A stretch of 64,000 bases of DNA from Heliocidaris tuberculata (GCA_025618425.1 CM046837.1:22018351-22082350); one strand, 5' to 3'; shown: positions 11,188 through 21,937, counted from the stretch's first letter. Notes: generated by a model not told the origin, from the letters alone. Numbers and translations: made by a program.

Positions 11188-12011
11188 AGCAAAAAAAAAA
11201 AAAAGCATTAACACGTTTTTGGGGTGTACTGTTCTTCAGAAACTCTCTGACGTCAGCACTTCTAAAAAAAAATAGGGGGGGCGCAAGTGACAGTAGAGGT
11301 ACCCATCATACATTCAACAATGTACATTTCTCTTTCAAAGGGGGGGGGGGGCGGGCCGGATGTGCCCCCCTGCCAAATTACGCCACTGCTTGATACTATT
11401 ACATTGTGAGGCAGTGGAGCTGTGGGCAAGTGGGCACAGAGCCCTTAACTTTAATACGAACGAACGCTGCCCCTAAATTGAAGCAAGATGATATTTTTAT
11501 ATTTTTTTAAAGCTCGCTGGGTACGCTCGCTCGCTCAAATATTTCAAGCTCGAGACATCAAGTGTGTCGTAACCATAAAATCTGATATATTCCTCTAGTA
11601 TGATCGTGGCGATGAGACCCCACAAATGCATTAAAATTTATAGCTTGGTCAATAAGGAAAACGAAGGGTTAATGGGTGAAAATAACATTCATATGGGAAA
11701 ACTGAAAATGAATTTGCGGCAGCTTTAATGATAAAGTCGCTGTCAGCAAAAGAATACTTAGCATTTACTCTTGCTGGCTTCGGTCGCTCGCAAATGAGTA
11801 ATCAAAGCAATATATACAACTGCAAAGTGTTTGTTATTATGTAAAGATAGATGAAAAATGATAATGACGAAAATCGTCTTTAATAGTGTTAAATAGAATG
11901 TAGGAGTAAACTAGGGACTCAAAATGGTATTTTTCCTTCCTTTTCACCAGTCCCCCTTTTCGCTGGTGCCTGCCCCCCACCCCCAATTTGCAAGACGCTC
12001 CGCCGCCCCTG
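11188..12011. repeat. Mosaic of poly-G repeat elements
   Basis: The interval contains the dispersed phrase around ACTCTCTGACGTC, a poly-G run (11339-11352), the boundary ATTACGCCACTGC (11386-11398), CGCTCGCTCGC-like motifs (11525, 11785) and an element right end CGCTCCGCCGCCCCTG finishing at 12011. That end resembles the ones at 59566 and 59031. I could not identify the matching left end or a target duplication. Confidence 0.5.
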
Positions 12012-12329
12012 AGTTGGAACCTAAAAAGTCCATAAGCCACATGGTTACAAAAAGAAATATTTTCAGCAGAAAGGAAGATGAATTAAGATTGGAGGGAATT
12101 TATATCAGTCTCTTAGACAAAATAAAGAAGCATGGTAAAAAAATTGTCTGGACCAGATCCATAATAAAGGAGGTCTCAATAATTAGCACAATTTTGTATC
12201 TGAACTAAGGCAACACATGACTCGTAAAAAGAATCAGAACATCTAACATTGCAAAGAAAGATGTTATGATATAGAAATAATTTACTTCAAAGCATCCTGA
12301 CATATTTTTTTTCTTCAACTATCTTTTCT

Positions 12330-12720
12330 CTGTGGTCCCTCAACTTGAGGAGGTGTGTACCGGTGATATGTACGAATTGACGTAAACCTCATTACTATGA
12401 CACAAGTGGCGTTGAAAACGGTTCATTTCCGCTCCAGTGCATGTCTTCGTAGCCTACATGTTTTTGGCAACATGTGACTAATACAAAAACGATGGTTGGA
12501 TATATTTCTAAAGAAAGAATGGTAAAATATCAAATTGCTTCACTACAACTTTGGAACTTGGGGGCCGTATACTGGTAAAGCATGGCGACATACATTCATT
12601 TGGTCCCTCAAAGTAGGTGTGTGCCCGTGATCTGTAAGATTTCATGGAAAATTACATTACCATGACAACATGAGGCGTTAAAAAGACGTTGCGTGCTTTC
12701 CCAGTCATATTTTCTTACCT
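12330..12720 (+). repeat. Diverged direct repeat, ~270-bp period
   Basis: The block from GGTCCCTCAA through TTACTATGACA...GGCGTT at 12335-12415 is repeated in diverged form at 12601-12682. A third fragment starting with CGGTCCCT lies at 12771. No coding function was recognised. Confidence 0.55.
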
Positions 12721-12872
12721 CACATGATTAATTTTGAAAAAGTGTTCTATTGATGACAATTTTTATTTTTCGGTCCCTGAATTGCACCTTGGATACATTT
12801 CGGTCCTTCAATGGCTGTGCTGGAATGTATCCAAAACCGGTCCCCTATTACACCGTAGGCACGTATGCGTGC

Positions 12873-12912
<40 letters not shown>

Positions 12913-13299
12913 CTGGTTTGGTCCATCTTAGCGTAAAGTGCTCAATGTCTACGCAGAGCAATGAATATTATGGTATAAGACAAACTAATGGAGCATGGCT
13001 GCTACTCGGAGTTTCACGCCTAAAGCGACCATCAGGCAAATGATAAGCTTCTTTAAAATTACATGATTAATCTACTATACATGGGTACAAATATGTTCAA
13101 AATAAGTTCAGAATGCCTTATTTGAACGTATTTGTACACATGTATAGTGGAATATATATAATAAATATATATATATAAATATATATATATATAATATATA
13201 TATATGATATATTATGTGAGAATGTTTTGTTCTCACACTATAGCGTCGGCAATGGATTGAGCTAGGCATGCATGTATATACATGTATATCCATTGTGAG

Positions 13300-14196
13300 T
13301 TTAAAGGAGAATTAACCCCAGAATATAAATGTACTTATGTTCAAAGGTGAACTATATTCTTAATCATTGGCCTGTATCGCTTTAGAAATAAAATATAAGA
13401 AAAGGGTTTAAATCAAGACAATCTAGCACGCGGTATCATCTGCTAACACTTTACAAGGGGCTGCCATTTTCTTGATGATATGGAGTTGTACATGAACCAT
13501 TGGAAACCGTTCCCGTCAGAAATATATTTTTAATTCTAGAGCTAAATTGCTTCTCTTCATTACAAAACATCCCCATATATGATGGAAAATACATAACAGG
13601 TGTATACATATATTCTAAAATTAGAAATTTAGAGATTTCTTTTTAAATTCTCTGGTTTTGCTAAATAGAAATAGATTTCTTGGGCTTACCTGGCAGAGCA
13701 GAACATAATTTATACAACGCGCATTCTGACTATTGAAGTCCATTATCTCAAAGCAGGTGAATGCATAGTTTGTCACTATTGACGCTTGGGAAAGTTATCA
13801 TCCATAAATTTGAATTAATTTGCTCCGTCGCGTACGTCATAGTACCAAGACAATCGATTTATATTTAGTAAAATAGTAATTTTAAAAGGAATATAAAACA
13901 CATTTTTCGTTTTTAAAATATATGTATATATCTGTTTAATATTTTAAATCTCAAATGGGATTTTGTATCAGGAAGAAAGACAATATTGCACTCGGATTAA
14001 AAATATCTTTATGTACACATCAAGAAAATGGCAGCCCCCAGGTATCGCTAGCAGACGATAAATTTTGCTGATAAAATATTGATTTATACCCATCTCGTAT
14101 ATTTTAATGCAAAACTACATAGGACAACTAGAAGGAATAGATAATACATCTTTGAATAAAAGCACATTTATATTTTGAGGTTAATTCCCCTTTAAA
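13300..14196. mobile_element. TIR element flanked by TTTAAA; empty site at 17187
   Basis: Left terminus GGAGAATTAACCCCAGAATA and the inverse of the right terminus GGGGAATTAACCTCAAAATA are bounded by TTTAAA at 13300-13305 and 14191-14196. Nested inverted segments (GGGGCTGCCATTTTCTTGATG at about 13457 and its inverse at about 14022) show the element is largely palindromic. A paralogous stretch at 17175-17390 carries the joined flanks with a single TTTAAA, so the insertion boundary is directly visible. Confidence 0.8.
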
Positions 14197-14544
14197 AGAG
14201 CGAAACCTGTATTCAAGTCCTGATGTCTTAACAAAAAAAAAAAAAAAAAAAAACAAGCAAGACTACACCAAAATATGTTGTGTTAAAATGATAGTGGATA
14301 ATGTCTTCTTTAATTTCATAGGCTGCTCATCAAATTTAGAAAATGGATGACTGAACAATGGCATTTTTTTTTAAAGCATATCAAATTCGCCTTTGCCCAA
14401 GTTTGGGATGGATATTGTTCAGGATTAACATTCTTTATTTGTGAGTGCATTCAAGTGGAGGGGAGACCATTCAACAAAATCTTGGGTTGACCATCCCTTG
14501 CATTCAAACCTTGGGCAGATGCAAATTTGACATGAGTCAGGGAA

Positions 14545-14856
14545 AATGGTTCAGGGACCTAAGGGTACTTGCACAATCAACTGTAGTTTTCATTATTGTA
14601 GCCACGCCACCAACTACACTAAGTGCCAATATTTCTATGTCTGCGAAACTAAGAGAAGGCTTGTCGATAGAGTGACTGAACATATACGTTCTATAAAGAT
14701 CAAGTCGGCAGGCCTACCTGTTGCACAGCACTTCAATAAGCCATCCCACAACATCGGTCATTACCAAGTGAGCGTCCTCATGAATGATTTCCAGTCGGAT
14801 GCGGCCATAAAACGCCTTATCCAATATCTCATCTCTCCAACCTGGTGGGATGAATG
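14545..14856 (+). pseudogene. Penelope-like element, C-terminal GIY-YIG fragment
   Basis: Translation reads GPKGTCTIN, then FYVCETKRRLVDRVTEH, then an IKSAGLPVAQHFN block. This matches the endonuclease end of Penelope-like retroelements and overlaps the homologous part of the minus-strand copy at 38870-39158. Unlike that copy it keeps the region after TEH. The usual glycine of the Y-(V/I)-G motif is cysteine here. A frame change lies just upstream, near GRCKFD. The reverse transcriptase part is absent. It is a 5'-truncated, decayed insertion. Confidence 0.8.
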
Positions 14857-14869
14857 TATCTTTTTACTC

Positions 14870-15300
14870 TTTTTCTACCGTTCGATATCTTATCTTTATG
14901 TTTCTTTCTTTCCCTTTCATCTTTTCTTTTCTATTTTTCTTTTTCTTCTCCATTTGTCTTTGTCTCCCCTCCTGCCTTTTCTATGTTCTTTTCTAATTCT
15001 CACTCTCCGAGTCTCTCTCTCTCTCTCTTTCTCTCTTCCCTTTCATTTTTTTTTTATCATTTTCTTCTTTTTTTCTCTCTTATTTTTCTTTTTCTTTTCT
15101 TATATCATTTTTTTTGTTGGTTCTATTTTTGTTCTTTTTCTTCCCCCTTTTTTTTTCTTTCTTCTTTCTCTCTCCTTTTCACTGCACTTTTGCTTTGTTG
15201 CGCTAGTATCCTTCAGTGCATTGCGCTTAGCGCACTGCGTTGCTATGCTGAATGCTTTTTGAATAAAGTTCATTTCCTGATGAAGCCCTTTTGGTGAAAA
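14870..15300 (+). repeat. Pyrimidine-rich 3' tail of Penelope-like copy
   Basis: A long T/C-rich tail follows the endonuclease fragment and ends GCGCTAGTATCCTTCAGTG, then CCTGATGAAGCCC. The minus-strand Penelope copy has a comparable purine-rich (coding-strand pyrimidine-rich) tail with GCGCAAGGCGCTCACAG. The segment 14905-15105 is closely matched in inverted orientation at 18385-18590. Confidence 0.7.
15271..15298 (+). other. Hammerhead-ribozyme-like core motif
   Basis: CTGATGA is followed by AGCC-CTTTT-GGT and GAAA, the order of conserved residues in hammerhead ribozymes, which are known from the terminal regions of Penelope-like retroelements. Stems I and III are not convincing here, so this is at best a relic. 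Confidence 0.35.
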
Positions 15301-15448
15301 TTAGTAATATTTCTTCTCTCCATCGGTTGTTTCATTTATCGGTAACTTTTGCTTATTTCTCATTAACCGACGTGTTACAGTTATTTTGTATTATATATAT
15401 ACATATATATATATATATGTGTGTGTGTATATTGAAGGAAATGAAAGA

Positions 15449-15500
15449 ATAATGGTTGCGTAGCTAATGCCTTATCCACTAGACCACATCGACGGGCCAG
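15449..15500 (-). other. tRNA-like 5' half (A-box), probably SINE remnant
   Basis: Reading the minus strand gives GATGTGGTCTAGTGGATAAG, then GCATTAGC, which resembles a tRNA D-arm with a Pol III A-box. No T-arm or acceptor 3' strand follows, so it is not a functional tRNA gene. Confidence 0.45.
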
Positions 15501-15642
15501 TGGCTTCGGCGACACCAGATTCAATTGACCGACAAATTGAGAAATCTTCAACCTCATCAAGCAATTCCTTTGTCGGGGGCAGGTGAGTTTTGAACAATGT
15601 CGCATGCCTCTGCTGGATCCAAGCAAATGCTTTGAGATACCT

Positions 15643-15713
15643 GTCTCCGTGTTCCAGTGGTTAAGGCATTGGCGTTCTAAGCCAGTGACCTGGGATCGAT
15701 TCCCAGCGGAGAC
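15643..15713 (+). tRNA. tRNA-like gene, anticodon TCT (Arg) or tRNA-derived repeat
   Basis: This 71-nt unit has a perfect 7-bp acceptor stem (GTCTCCG with CGGAGAC), an anticodon arm TTGGC-GTTCTAA-GCCAG with anticodon TCT at 15676-15678, a 5-bp T-stem (CTGGG with CCCAG) and a T-run terminator at 15716-15720. Oddities: the T-loop starts ATCGATT instead of TTCGATT, the D-stem has a mismatch, and position 26 seems missing. A second tRNA-like half nearby on the other strand shares the AGTGG-TAAGGCATT segment. It could be a genuine divergent gene, a pseudogene or the head of a SINE. Confidence 0.55.
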
Positions 15714-15894
15714 AATTTTTCAACAACAAAAAAAAAAAAATCATGGAGGACAGCTCAGAGGAACTTTGATTTAAGCTACGCATCCTTATTCTCTCATTTC
15801 CTTTCAAATTCTATTTATTCCCACGAGAGTTTCCAAAGCAGTATATGTTATTTCCTGAAACACACACATACACAACACACACACACGCACACAT

Positions 15895-15998
15895 AATTAT
15901 ATATATATATATATATATATATAATGAAATGAGCCAAGACTCAGGACGTTTATCCAACCAAGACGGCCCGTCATGTTGTGTTTTAGCCAAATCCTTAC

Positions 15999-16058
<60 letters not shown>

Positions 16059-16255
16059 ATCAGGAAAATTTTCCTGATGAATGCTTATGGCTGAAAATTT
16101 GAAAACTGTGTTTAACAGAATTTTTACTTACTTTTTTTTCTACTCATCTCTACATTTACAATTCGAAGCAGAACTTATATTTTGTTATTCTTTCTATATA
16201 TATTCTTTCTATATATATTCTTTCTATATATATTCTTTCTATATATATATTCTTT
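15895..16255 (+). repeat. (TA)n tracts and ~17-bp TTCTTTCTATATATA array
   Basis: (TA)n at about 15897-15922 and 16001-16046. From 16185 to 16255 about five copies of TATTCTTTCTATATA run in tandem. Between them, at 16067-16096, lies CCTGATGAATGCTTATGGCT followed by GAAA, a second hammerhead-like core preceded by the palindrome TCAGGAAAATTTTCCTGA. Confidence 0.7.
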
Positions 16256-16364
16256 ATTTGCTTCCTCTACAGTGATCAACTGGACCTGCTTTGCGAAAGA
16301 ATATTGTGTTAAAAGTTGGACCGTACTCTCATTATTGTATATTCTTTCTTTTTTTTTTAAATAG

Positions 16365-16550
16365 TTGTGACCTGCGCGGTTCCAGCTCTTACGCCGGGGC
16401 TACAGGTAAATGGATGCACAGACAGTGGATCAGAAAATTACGACACTATCTGTCAGTATAGCTGTGTGACTGGCTATACTCTTAACGGAGCTGCTTCTGT
16501 GACATGTGGTTCGGATGGGATGTTCTCATCAGCTATCCCAGCATGTGACG
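16365..16550 (+). CDS. Sushi-receptor gene, CCP exon 1 (first visible)
   Basis: This 186-nt exon (62 aa) encodes one complete sushi/CCP module of an extracellular protein. It begins VTCAVPALTPG, has the YSCVTGYTLNG core and ends PACD. It has six cysteines, the four canonical ones plus an extra pair, as in selectin-type CCP modules. The acceptor is a pyrimidine tract followed by AAATAG; the donor is GACG|GTAAAA. Both boundaries are phase 1, the usual layout of exchangeable sushi exons. It is in phase with CCP exons at 20194, 21716 and 22679, which lead into a membrane-spanning exon at 23292 and a tail exon at 23844, so I read them as one gene. The gene's 5' end, signal peptide and start codon are not identified; more exons probably lie upstream. 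Known sushi proteins act in adhesion, complement control or recognition; the ligand cannot be inferred. Confidence 0.85.
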
Positions 16551-16734
16551 GTAAAAATCGCTCGAAATCAAATAACTTTATGTCATCTGTGTAGTCTACT
16601 GCATTGTTGGTGTGTCGAGGATAGGAATGTCACTAGAGGGGATTGCATGTGAATATTCCGTTTAAAAAATTGTGGACTAAATATGCCATTTCCATAAACG
16701 TTCATGACAAAATAATAGTCTTTTTCGGGAATGA

Positions 16735-17018
16735 CAAATTTTTTTTAGAGTATAAGTTGTGTTGTGTTAGGTTACTGAAGCATGTGAAAACTACGCAAAA
16801 CAAAAAGTTCTTTTATTACTTTGAGTATCGAGTGTATTTTAGAAAACGGGTCATATTTACATGGTCTTTTCTCTTCTTTGAAAATTTGTCATGATTTGTT
16901 TTAAAAAGTAATTTCAAGATTATAGTAATTGATTTTGCAAATTTCAGTTATCAGGAGTGTAAAAAGAAAGTCCAGGAAATTTGGATGTTCAAAATGTTCC
17001 ATGTCGTGCTTTCCTTGC

Positions 17019-17085
<67 letters not shown>

Positions 17086-17122
17086 CACACAAACACACAC
17101 ACACGCGCATATATATATATGT

Positions 17123-17179
<57 letters not shown>

Positions 17180-17625
17180 TGGTGAGTTTAAAAAAGTAGG
17201 AAGCTGTATTCAAGTCCCAATTTGTTTTTAAAAAAAAGCAAGACTGCTGAAAGATGTTGTAATAATATGATAGTTGATAATGTCTTCTTTAATTTGATAG
17301 ACTGCTTACCAAAATTTGAGAATGGGTGACTGAGCAATGACCATTTTCTTTTAAAGCATGTCAAAATCGACTGTTTGCTTTGGGCGCTACGGAATGACAA
17401 ATTTTCGGAGTTTCCAATGTTACTGCAGTATGGGAAATTACGCAAAACAGTAAAGTTCTATTATTCGTAACAGCATTGTGTAAACTTTGTTAACCAAGTG
17501 TATTTTAGCAAAAAGGTCATGTTTATCTGACCTTTCTCCTCTTTGAAAATTTGTCATGACTGGTTTTAAAATGTAATTTCAAGATTATGTTAATTGATTA
17601 TGCAAAATTCAGTAAACAGGAGTGC
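16735..17625 (+). repeat. Intronic direct duplication plus (TA)n tracts
   Basis: About 230 bp ending TTCAGTTATCAGGAGTG (16735-16965) recur in diverged form at 17390-17625, ending in the acceptor of the decayed EGF exon. The segment 17187-17390 is in turn paralogous to 14191-14410. (TA)n tracts at about 17021-17082 and 17107-17176 lie between; long IYIYIY frames here are artefacts. Confidence 0.7.
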
Positions 17626-17754
17626 GTGTGCATGTTGATGAATGTGCTGATGGCACTCACAATTGTGACACCAATGTGAAGTTTAACACCACCATTGGAC
17701 GTTTTATATGCACCTGTAGTAATGGCTAAACTGGAAATGGAATGAGTTGTTCAG
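17620..17754 (+). pseudogene. Decayed calcium-binding EGF-like exon
   Basis: The phase-1 frame after an AACAG acceptor reads VHVDECADGTHNC, then a linker, then IGRFICTCSNG, stop, TGNGMSCSG. This is the layout of a calcium-binding EGF module (DxDEC start, NTxGSFxC core, NGYTGNG turn). Three lesions are visible: the expected third cysteine is phenylalanine (TTT, 17682-17684), the turn tyrosine is a TAA stop (17727-17729), and the donor GT after TCAG is GA (17755-17756). It lies in the intron between CCP exons 1 and 2 of the sushi gene. I infer that the gene once carried an EGF module here which is now skipped. Confidence 0.75.
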
Positions 17755-18159
17755 GAAAGGGACTCTACTTCCTCTGATAAAATGTTAGAATCTTCTAAAT
17801 ATAAACCAATTAATTAGCCGTAGGATTTTTCGCTAGGAATGACAAGACTTCGTGTTAAATTGAGAGGAGCACTTGTTTAGGTAAGATATCTACTTCTGTT
17901 AAAACACCGTTAGAAAAAAAAAAAAACACTGTTTGACTAACAGTAAAATTCATTGCTAACAATGGAAATTTTTAGAGATGTCAGACTCTTTCTCAGTAGG
18001 ATGAGAGTGTTGGTATGCAGAATATGCAAATTCACATAAAAGAGGAGAAAAACTTTGATACCGAGACCTGTTCTTTTTCTTTTTTTCTCTCTCTTTTTTA
18101 GAGGTTCTAATGTCAGGTTTTGCGATATTCCCGAGACATATCAAATGTATTGCTTTCCT

Positions 18160-18666
18160 TATAGGGGGGGGGGGGGGGGCAATGCTGAAAGTGTTATGAA
18201 AAGTAAAAATACACCTGTCCTAATTTCTTCACTTTCTGTTCATCATGTTCATTTGTTGATTTATACGACGACCCTTCAAAAAACAAAACAAAACAAAAAA
18301 GAAAGATCCTTGACCTGGCGATAATTTTTTTTTTTCTCGCCAGCCTTCAAAGAGTCGCTCATTAGGGGGGGGGGGGGGGGGGAGCTTATCACAAGAAAAG
18401 TAAAAGAAAAATAAGAGAGAAAAAAAGAAAATGAACAGAAAAATGAAAGGGAAGAGAAAGAGAGAGAGAGAGAGAGACTCGGAGATTGAGAAATAGAAAA
18501 GAACATAGAAAAGGCAGGAGGGGAGACAAAGACAAATGGAGAAGAAAAAAAAATAGGAAAGAAAAGATGAAAGGGAAAGAAAGAATTTATTTTTTCCTGT
18601 CAAAAGTTGTCAGAGGGGGCACTCTGCCCCCCCCCCCGGGTACGCTAGTAGTAGTAGTAGGAGTAG

Positions 18667-18701
<35 letters not shown>

Positions 18702-18715
18702 TACTTTATTTGATA
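18160..18715. repeat. Poly-G element, inverted Penelope-tail copy and (TAG)n
   Basis: The block contains poly-G runs at 18163-18179 and 18366-18382, a purine-rich block (18385-18600) that is the reverse complement of 14905-15105, the phrase TCAAAAGTTGTCAG shared with 57240 and a (TAG)n tract at 18647-18700. The ORFs here are low-complexity. Confidence 0.7.
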
Positions 18716-20193
18716 AATTGTTTAGCCCAAGGCTTATCTGCCACGAGGTCCATTGTAGTGACTCTTTTAAGAGCTTCAGAGCTTTCAGACCTCATCTTTT
18801 GTTTTTAAAGATAAAAACAAAGTGAAGAACATAATCGGTTTCCTTCCTTCATTTCAAAACAAATTCTTTGAACTATAAACCGAAATACTAGGATATCAGG
18901 ATATGTAAAATACACACTTCTGCTAAAAACCCGAGTCTGAGACTAATATTAGTCACAATCGATGTTGGCCTCATCAAGAGATAGGTAGGCTACCCGTTTA
19001 TAACCACATACTTCAGGAACTTAAATTATTCAATCTTTGACTTGAAGATGATAAAGGTCGACGAAAACCCATGCATATGACAAAATTGATACGTCCTGGA
19101 GTTTGCTTTATACGTTGTTAGCAGTATATTGATGAACTTAAGAGAATGTTATACAATGTGTCTCAGAACATTACATGAAGCTTACACATAAAAAAAAATA
19201 ACTCATCACACTTTCATCGATATCTTACCTGTATTACTAATGATGCATAGCTGACAAGGTTACTGAAGATGTCATGTACGAATTCCATTTCTTAGCATGT
19301 TTAGCATGTTTAGGTTAAGGGGTGAAATGAATGCTTTTACAGATGTCACACACGATGGAGTACGTGTACATTGCCATTACGTTAAGTTGGATAATGTTCT
19401 CCAAAGATGATTGAACGTATTATTTTCTGTCTCTACATTATGATGAATGTTACCTTCATTTTGCAATAGTATTTCTTAGGTGCTCTAAAAGTTGCTGCCG
19501 TACGGCTGCAATGTTCTCTGCTGAATGCTTTAGCAGTGCCCCAGCTACCAGGATTTCCCTTCTCCTAAATTTCACTTATTTCTCTTAATATATGATTTAA
19601 AAGAATGAACAAACGTGAAAGTGGGACATTAGCTCGTTTCAAAGGTATAGTAAGGAATGCCTCCATTTCATGATAAAGTGGTTAATTTCTTCAAAAGAAA
19701 AAAATCTCACGATTCACGAGATTTTATAGGATGGATGATTTGGCCACGAGAGGATCTGGATGAATCCTGCTTGTTTGCTCATTAGCATACAAACCTGCTG
19801 ACTGACTCGTGCCTAACGGGTATCTCAGTAATAATCTGTATATTCTTATATGTATAAAATGAACAGTGTATTGTTACGATGGCTATCAACTAGTCCAAAC
19901 GTGTCAAAGTTATGTTATGAAATTGATTCTAATCATGTTCTGCCAAGTTGATAAATTGTTATGAAAATGTCAAATATTTTGAGCCATATTCCAAAGTAAA
20001 TTTGAGTAAGATCTAAGAAAGAAAAAAAAAATACTCAGAATTTTGTTCTTACTATTTGAAAGGAATTTAGTAAGCTTAAAAAAATAGGGGAGGAATCACA
20101 AAAAGCTTGTGACATGAAAACTGTTAATGTTACGTAAAGATAAATATGGAAAAATGTGATTTTCCATCAGATAAATTATGGTTGTTATTTCAG
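18716..20193 (+). other. Intron of the sushi gene, no further exon recognised
   Basis: AT-rich intronic sequence. I found no additional cysteine-patterned exon or transposon termini. It ends in the acceptor TTATTTCAG of CCP exon 2. Confidence 0.5.
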
Positions 20194-20376
20194 AGATTGA
20201 ATGCAGTATGCCAACGGTGCCAAGAGGTTCGTCGGTAAAAGATCATCAATCAAGATACATCGTTGGTGATGAAATGCTCGTCAAATGCGATATAGGTTCT
20301 CGATTTTTCACTCTAACATGTGAAGATAACGGCTCCTGGAGTGGCCCGAAAATTCATTGTCCACCGGATGTAACAA
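20194..20376 (+). CDS. Sushi-receptor gene, CCP exon 2
   Basis: This 183-nt exon (61 aa) encodes a four-cysteine sushi module: IECSMPTVPRG at the start, VKCDIGSRFFTLTC in the middle and SWSGPKIHCPPD at the end, with the usual tryptophan before the last cysteine. The acceptor is TTATTTCAG. The phase-1 donor is most likely ACAA|GTATTT; an alternative GAT|GTAACA would break the phase-1 symmetry. It resembles CCP exons 3 and 4 more than exon 1, suggesting internal duplication of modules 2-4. Confidence 0.85.
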
Positions 20377-21715
20377 GTATTTTTGCTTATTAGTATATTT
20401 TGATAAATGTTCAAATATAGTCAGACATGAAGCCTTATATCCACTTACTGGTATAAATACAGTGCATAAACGACTGAAAGCGGAAAATCAATATTTAAGG
20501 TGACGTTGATAAAACATAATACCGGGCGTTTAAGAAAAAGGGAAACCCAAATTTGACAAATTTCTGTAAACAGTCTTTATTTTTACCGGTGATAAAATTC
20601 ATATTATTTAAAAGAATAGTTCATTTGTTCTCTAATAATACGTAGATTTGGTTTCTAGGGTCATGCATCACTGAACGCCATTGTCTTCAAAATTGTGTAT
20701 AAAATTCCAGTTGGTTCACTTTCTTGTAAATCACAATATATAGGCATAGGGAAATGGCTTTGTCAAGTGGCCTGGTTGCTCTTCATAGACATCCATCAGT
20801 GAGTAAATATCATCATGGCTATGATTATTGCTGAGCTTAGAGTCTTATAATCTTCACAAAGTATAGAACAAGATGTCAGTCATGAAACTGAACCAAAAAA
20901 AAAACATCTTTTGAAAGCATATGCCTACTTGTGTTTCTTTATCTCGAATGCTGCAGGCACCTTTTGCCGATTTTCAAAATGAAAAAGAAACATTTGTAAA
21001 AAAAAAAAAAAATCCGTCAAGTCAGGTTTTTCAACATAACCAAAAAAATTTTTTAAAAATAATTTTCCTTTTTCATTGTCTTAGTCTTTCATGTTAATTG
21101 CTGTGGGATTTTGCTCTTACTTGCTTCGCACTGGTTCTTTGGTATGCGGAACGTTTATCAGCTAAAAGGGTTTTACCAAGCAACCACCCTGGTTCATGGG
21201 TAATAACGAATCAACACAAATTTGAGGGGGGGGGGGGGATAACCATGGCGAGAATTACAGCACCCAGACCTTTTGACAAAAGGTATCTCCTTGTAACCCC
21301 ATGTGCATTGTGTTTACAAGAAAGGGAACCAACTAGAAGTTTGCACAATTTTTTAAGGCAATGGTGTTTATTGATGCAGCATTCCTAAAACGTAATCAAT
21401 GTATTACTGGAAAGCATATTAACCATTCCTGTAGGTCATAACAAATTCAGTTTATTTTAAGGTATTTTCCAAAGTTGGGTTTCTCTTCTTTCTTGCTTTT
21501 TTTTTTTTTTTTTTTTTTGAAACGCCTAGTGTAGTCAAGCATGTCTATTTAAGCAAAATGAATATTGTTTTTCATTACATTTAATAAATGTGAACAGTGC
21601 ATTAGACTCATGCGTGTTTGAGTCATTTATAATACACACCAGTGCTTATCTAATCAGTCTGAAATTATATCAACTGATAAACATTACACTGAATTTGTTC
21701 ATAATCTCTTCACAG
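20377..21715 (+). other. Intron of the sushi gene
   Basis: The interval contains poly-A and poly-T runs and a G-run (21227-21238). The 96-residue open frame at 21098-21388 has no recognisable domain and crosses the G-run. Nothing else could be supported. Confidence 0.5.
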
Positions 21716-21898
21716 ACCAAACGGAATGTGATCTTCCAGTCATTCCCGACTCATTTATTTATGATCCTCTACCGATATACAACTTTGGTGATACAATAAA
21801 TGTGACATGTGACACAGCACCTGACTGGTTTGTTTTGCGATGTGACGGCAGTGATATGTGGAGTGGAGAAGACGTGATATGTCCCCCATCTTCTCCCG
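21716..21898 (+). CDS. Sushi-receptor gene, CCP exon 3
   Basis: This 183-nt exon (61 aa) encodes TECDLPVIPDSF at the start, NVTCDTAPDWFVLRC in the middle and MWSGEDVICPPSSP at the end: four cysteines and the pre-terminal tryptophan of a sushi module. The acceptor is CTTCACAG, the donor CCCG|GTAGGC, both phase 1. An NVT sequon is present. The donor is followed within ten bases by a ~200-bp (TAG)n tract, so read-through frames rich in serine are artefacts. Confidence 0.88.
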
Positions 21899-21904
21899 GT
21901 AGGC

Positions 21905-21937
21905 ATTTATTATTAGTAGTAGTAATAGTAGTAGTAA

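Noticed and set aside
11924..12208. 94-residue plus-strand frame (RKEDELRLEGIYISLLDK)
   Set aside because: It looks protein-like over a short stretch but starts within a repeat end, has no recognisable family and no splice support.
14546..15262. 238-residue frame as one protein
   Set aside because: Only the first ~100 residues match the Penelope endonuclease; the rest is the pyrimidine-rich tail.
16929..17231. Frames rich in I and Y (IYIYIY) around 17.0-17.2 kb, also near 12.9, 13.2, 16.0, 37.3 and 40.9 kb
   Set aside because: Translations of (TA)n microsatellites.
20178..20193. ATG at 20178 as start of CCP exon 2
   Set aside because: It lies before the acceptor TTATTTCAG; the sushi pattern begins after it.
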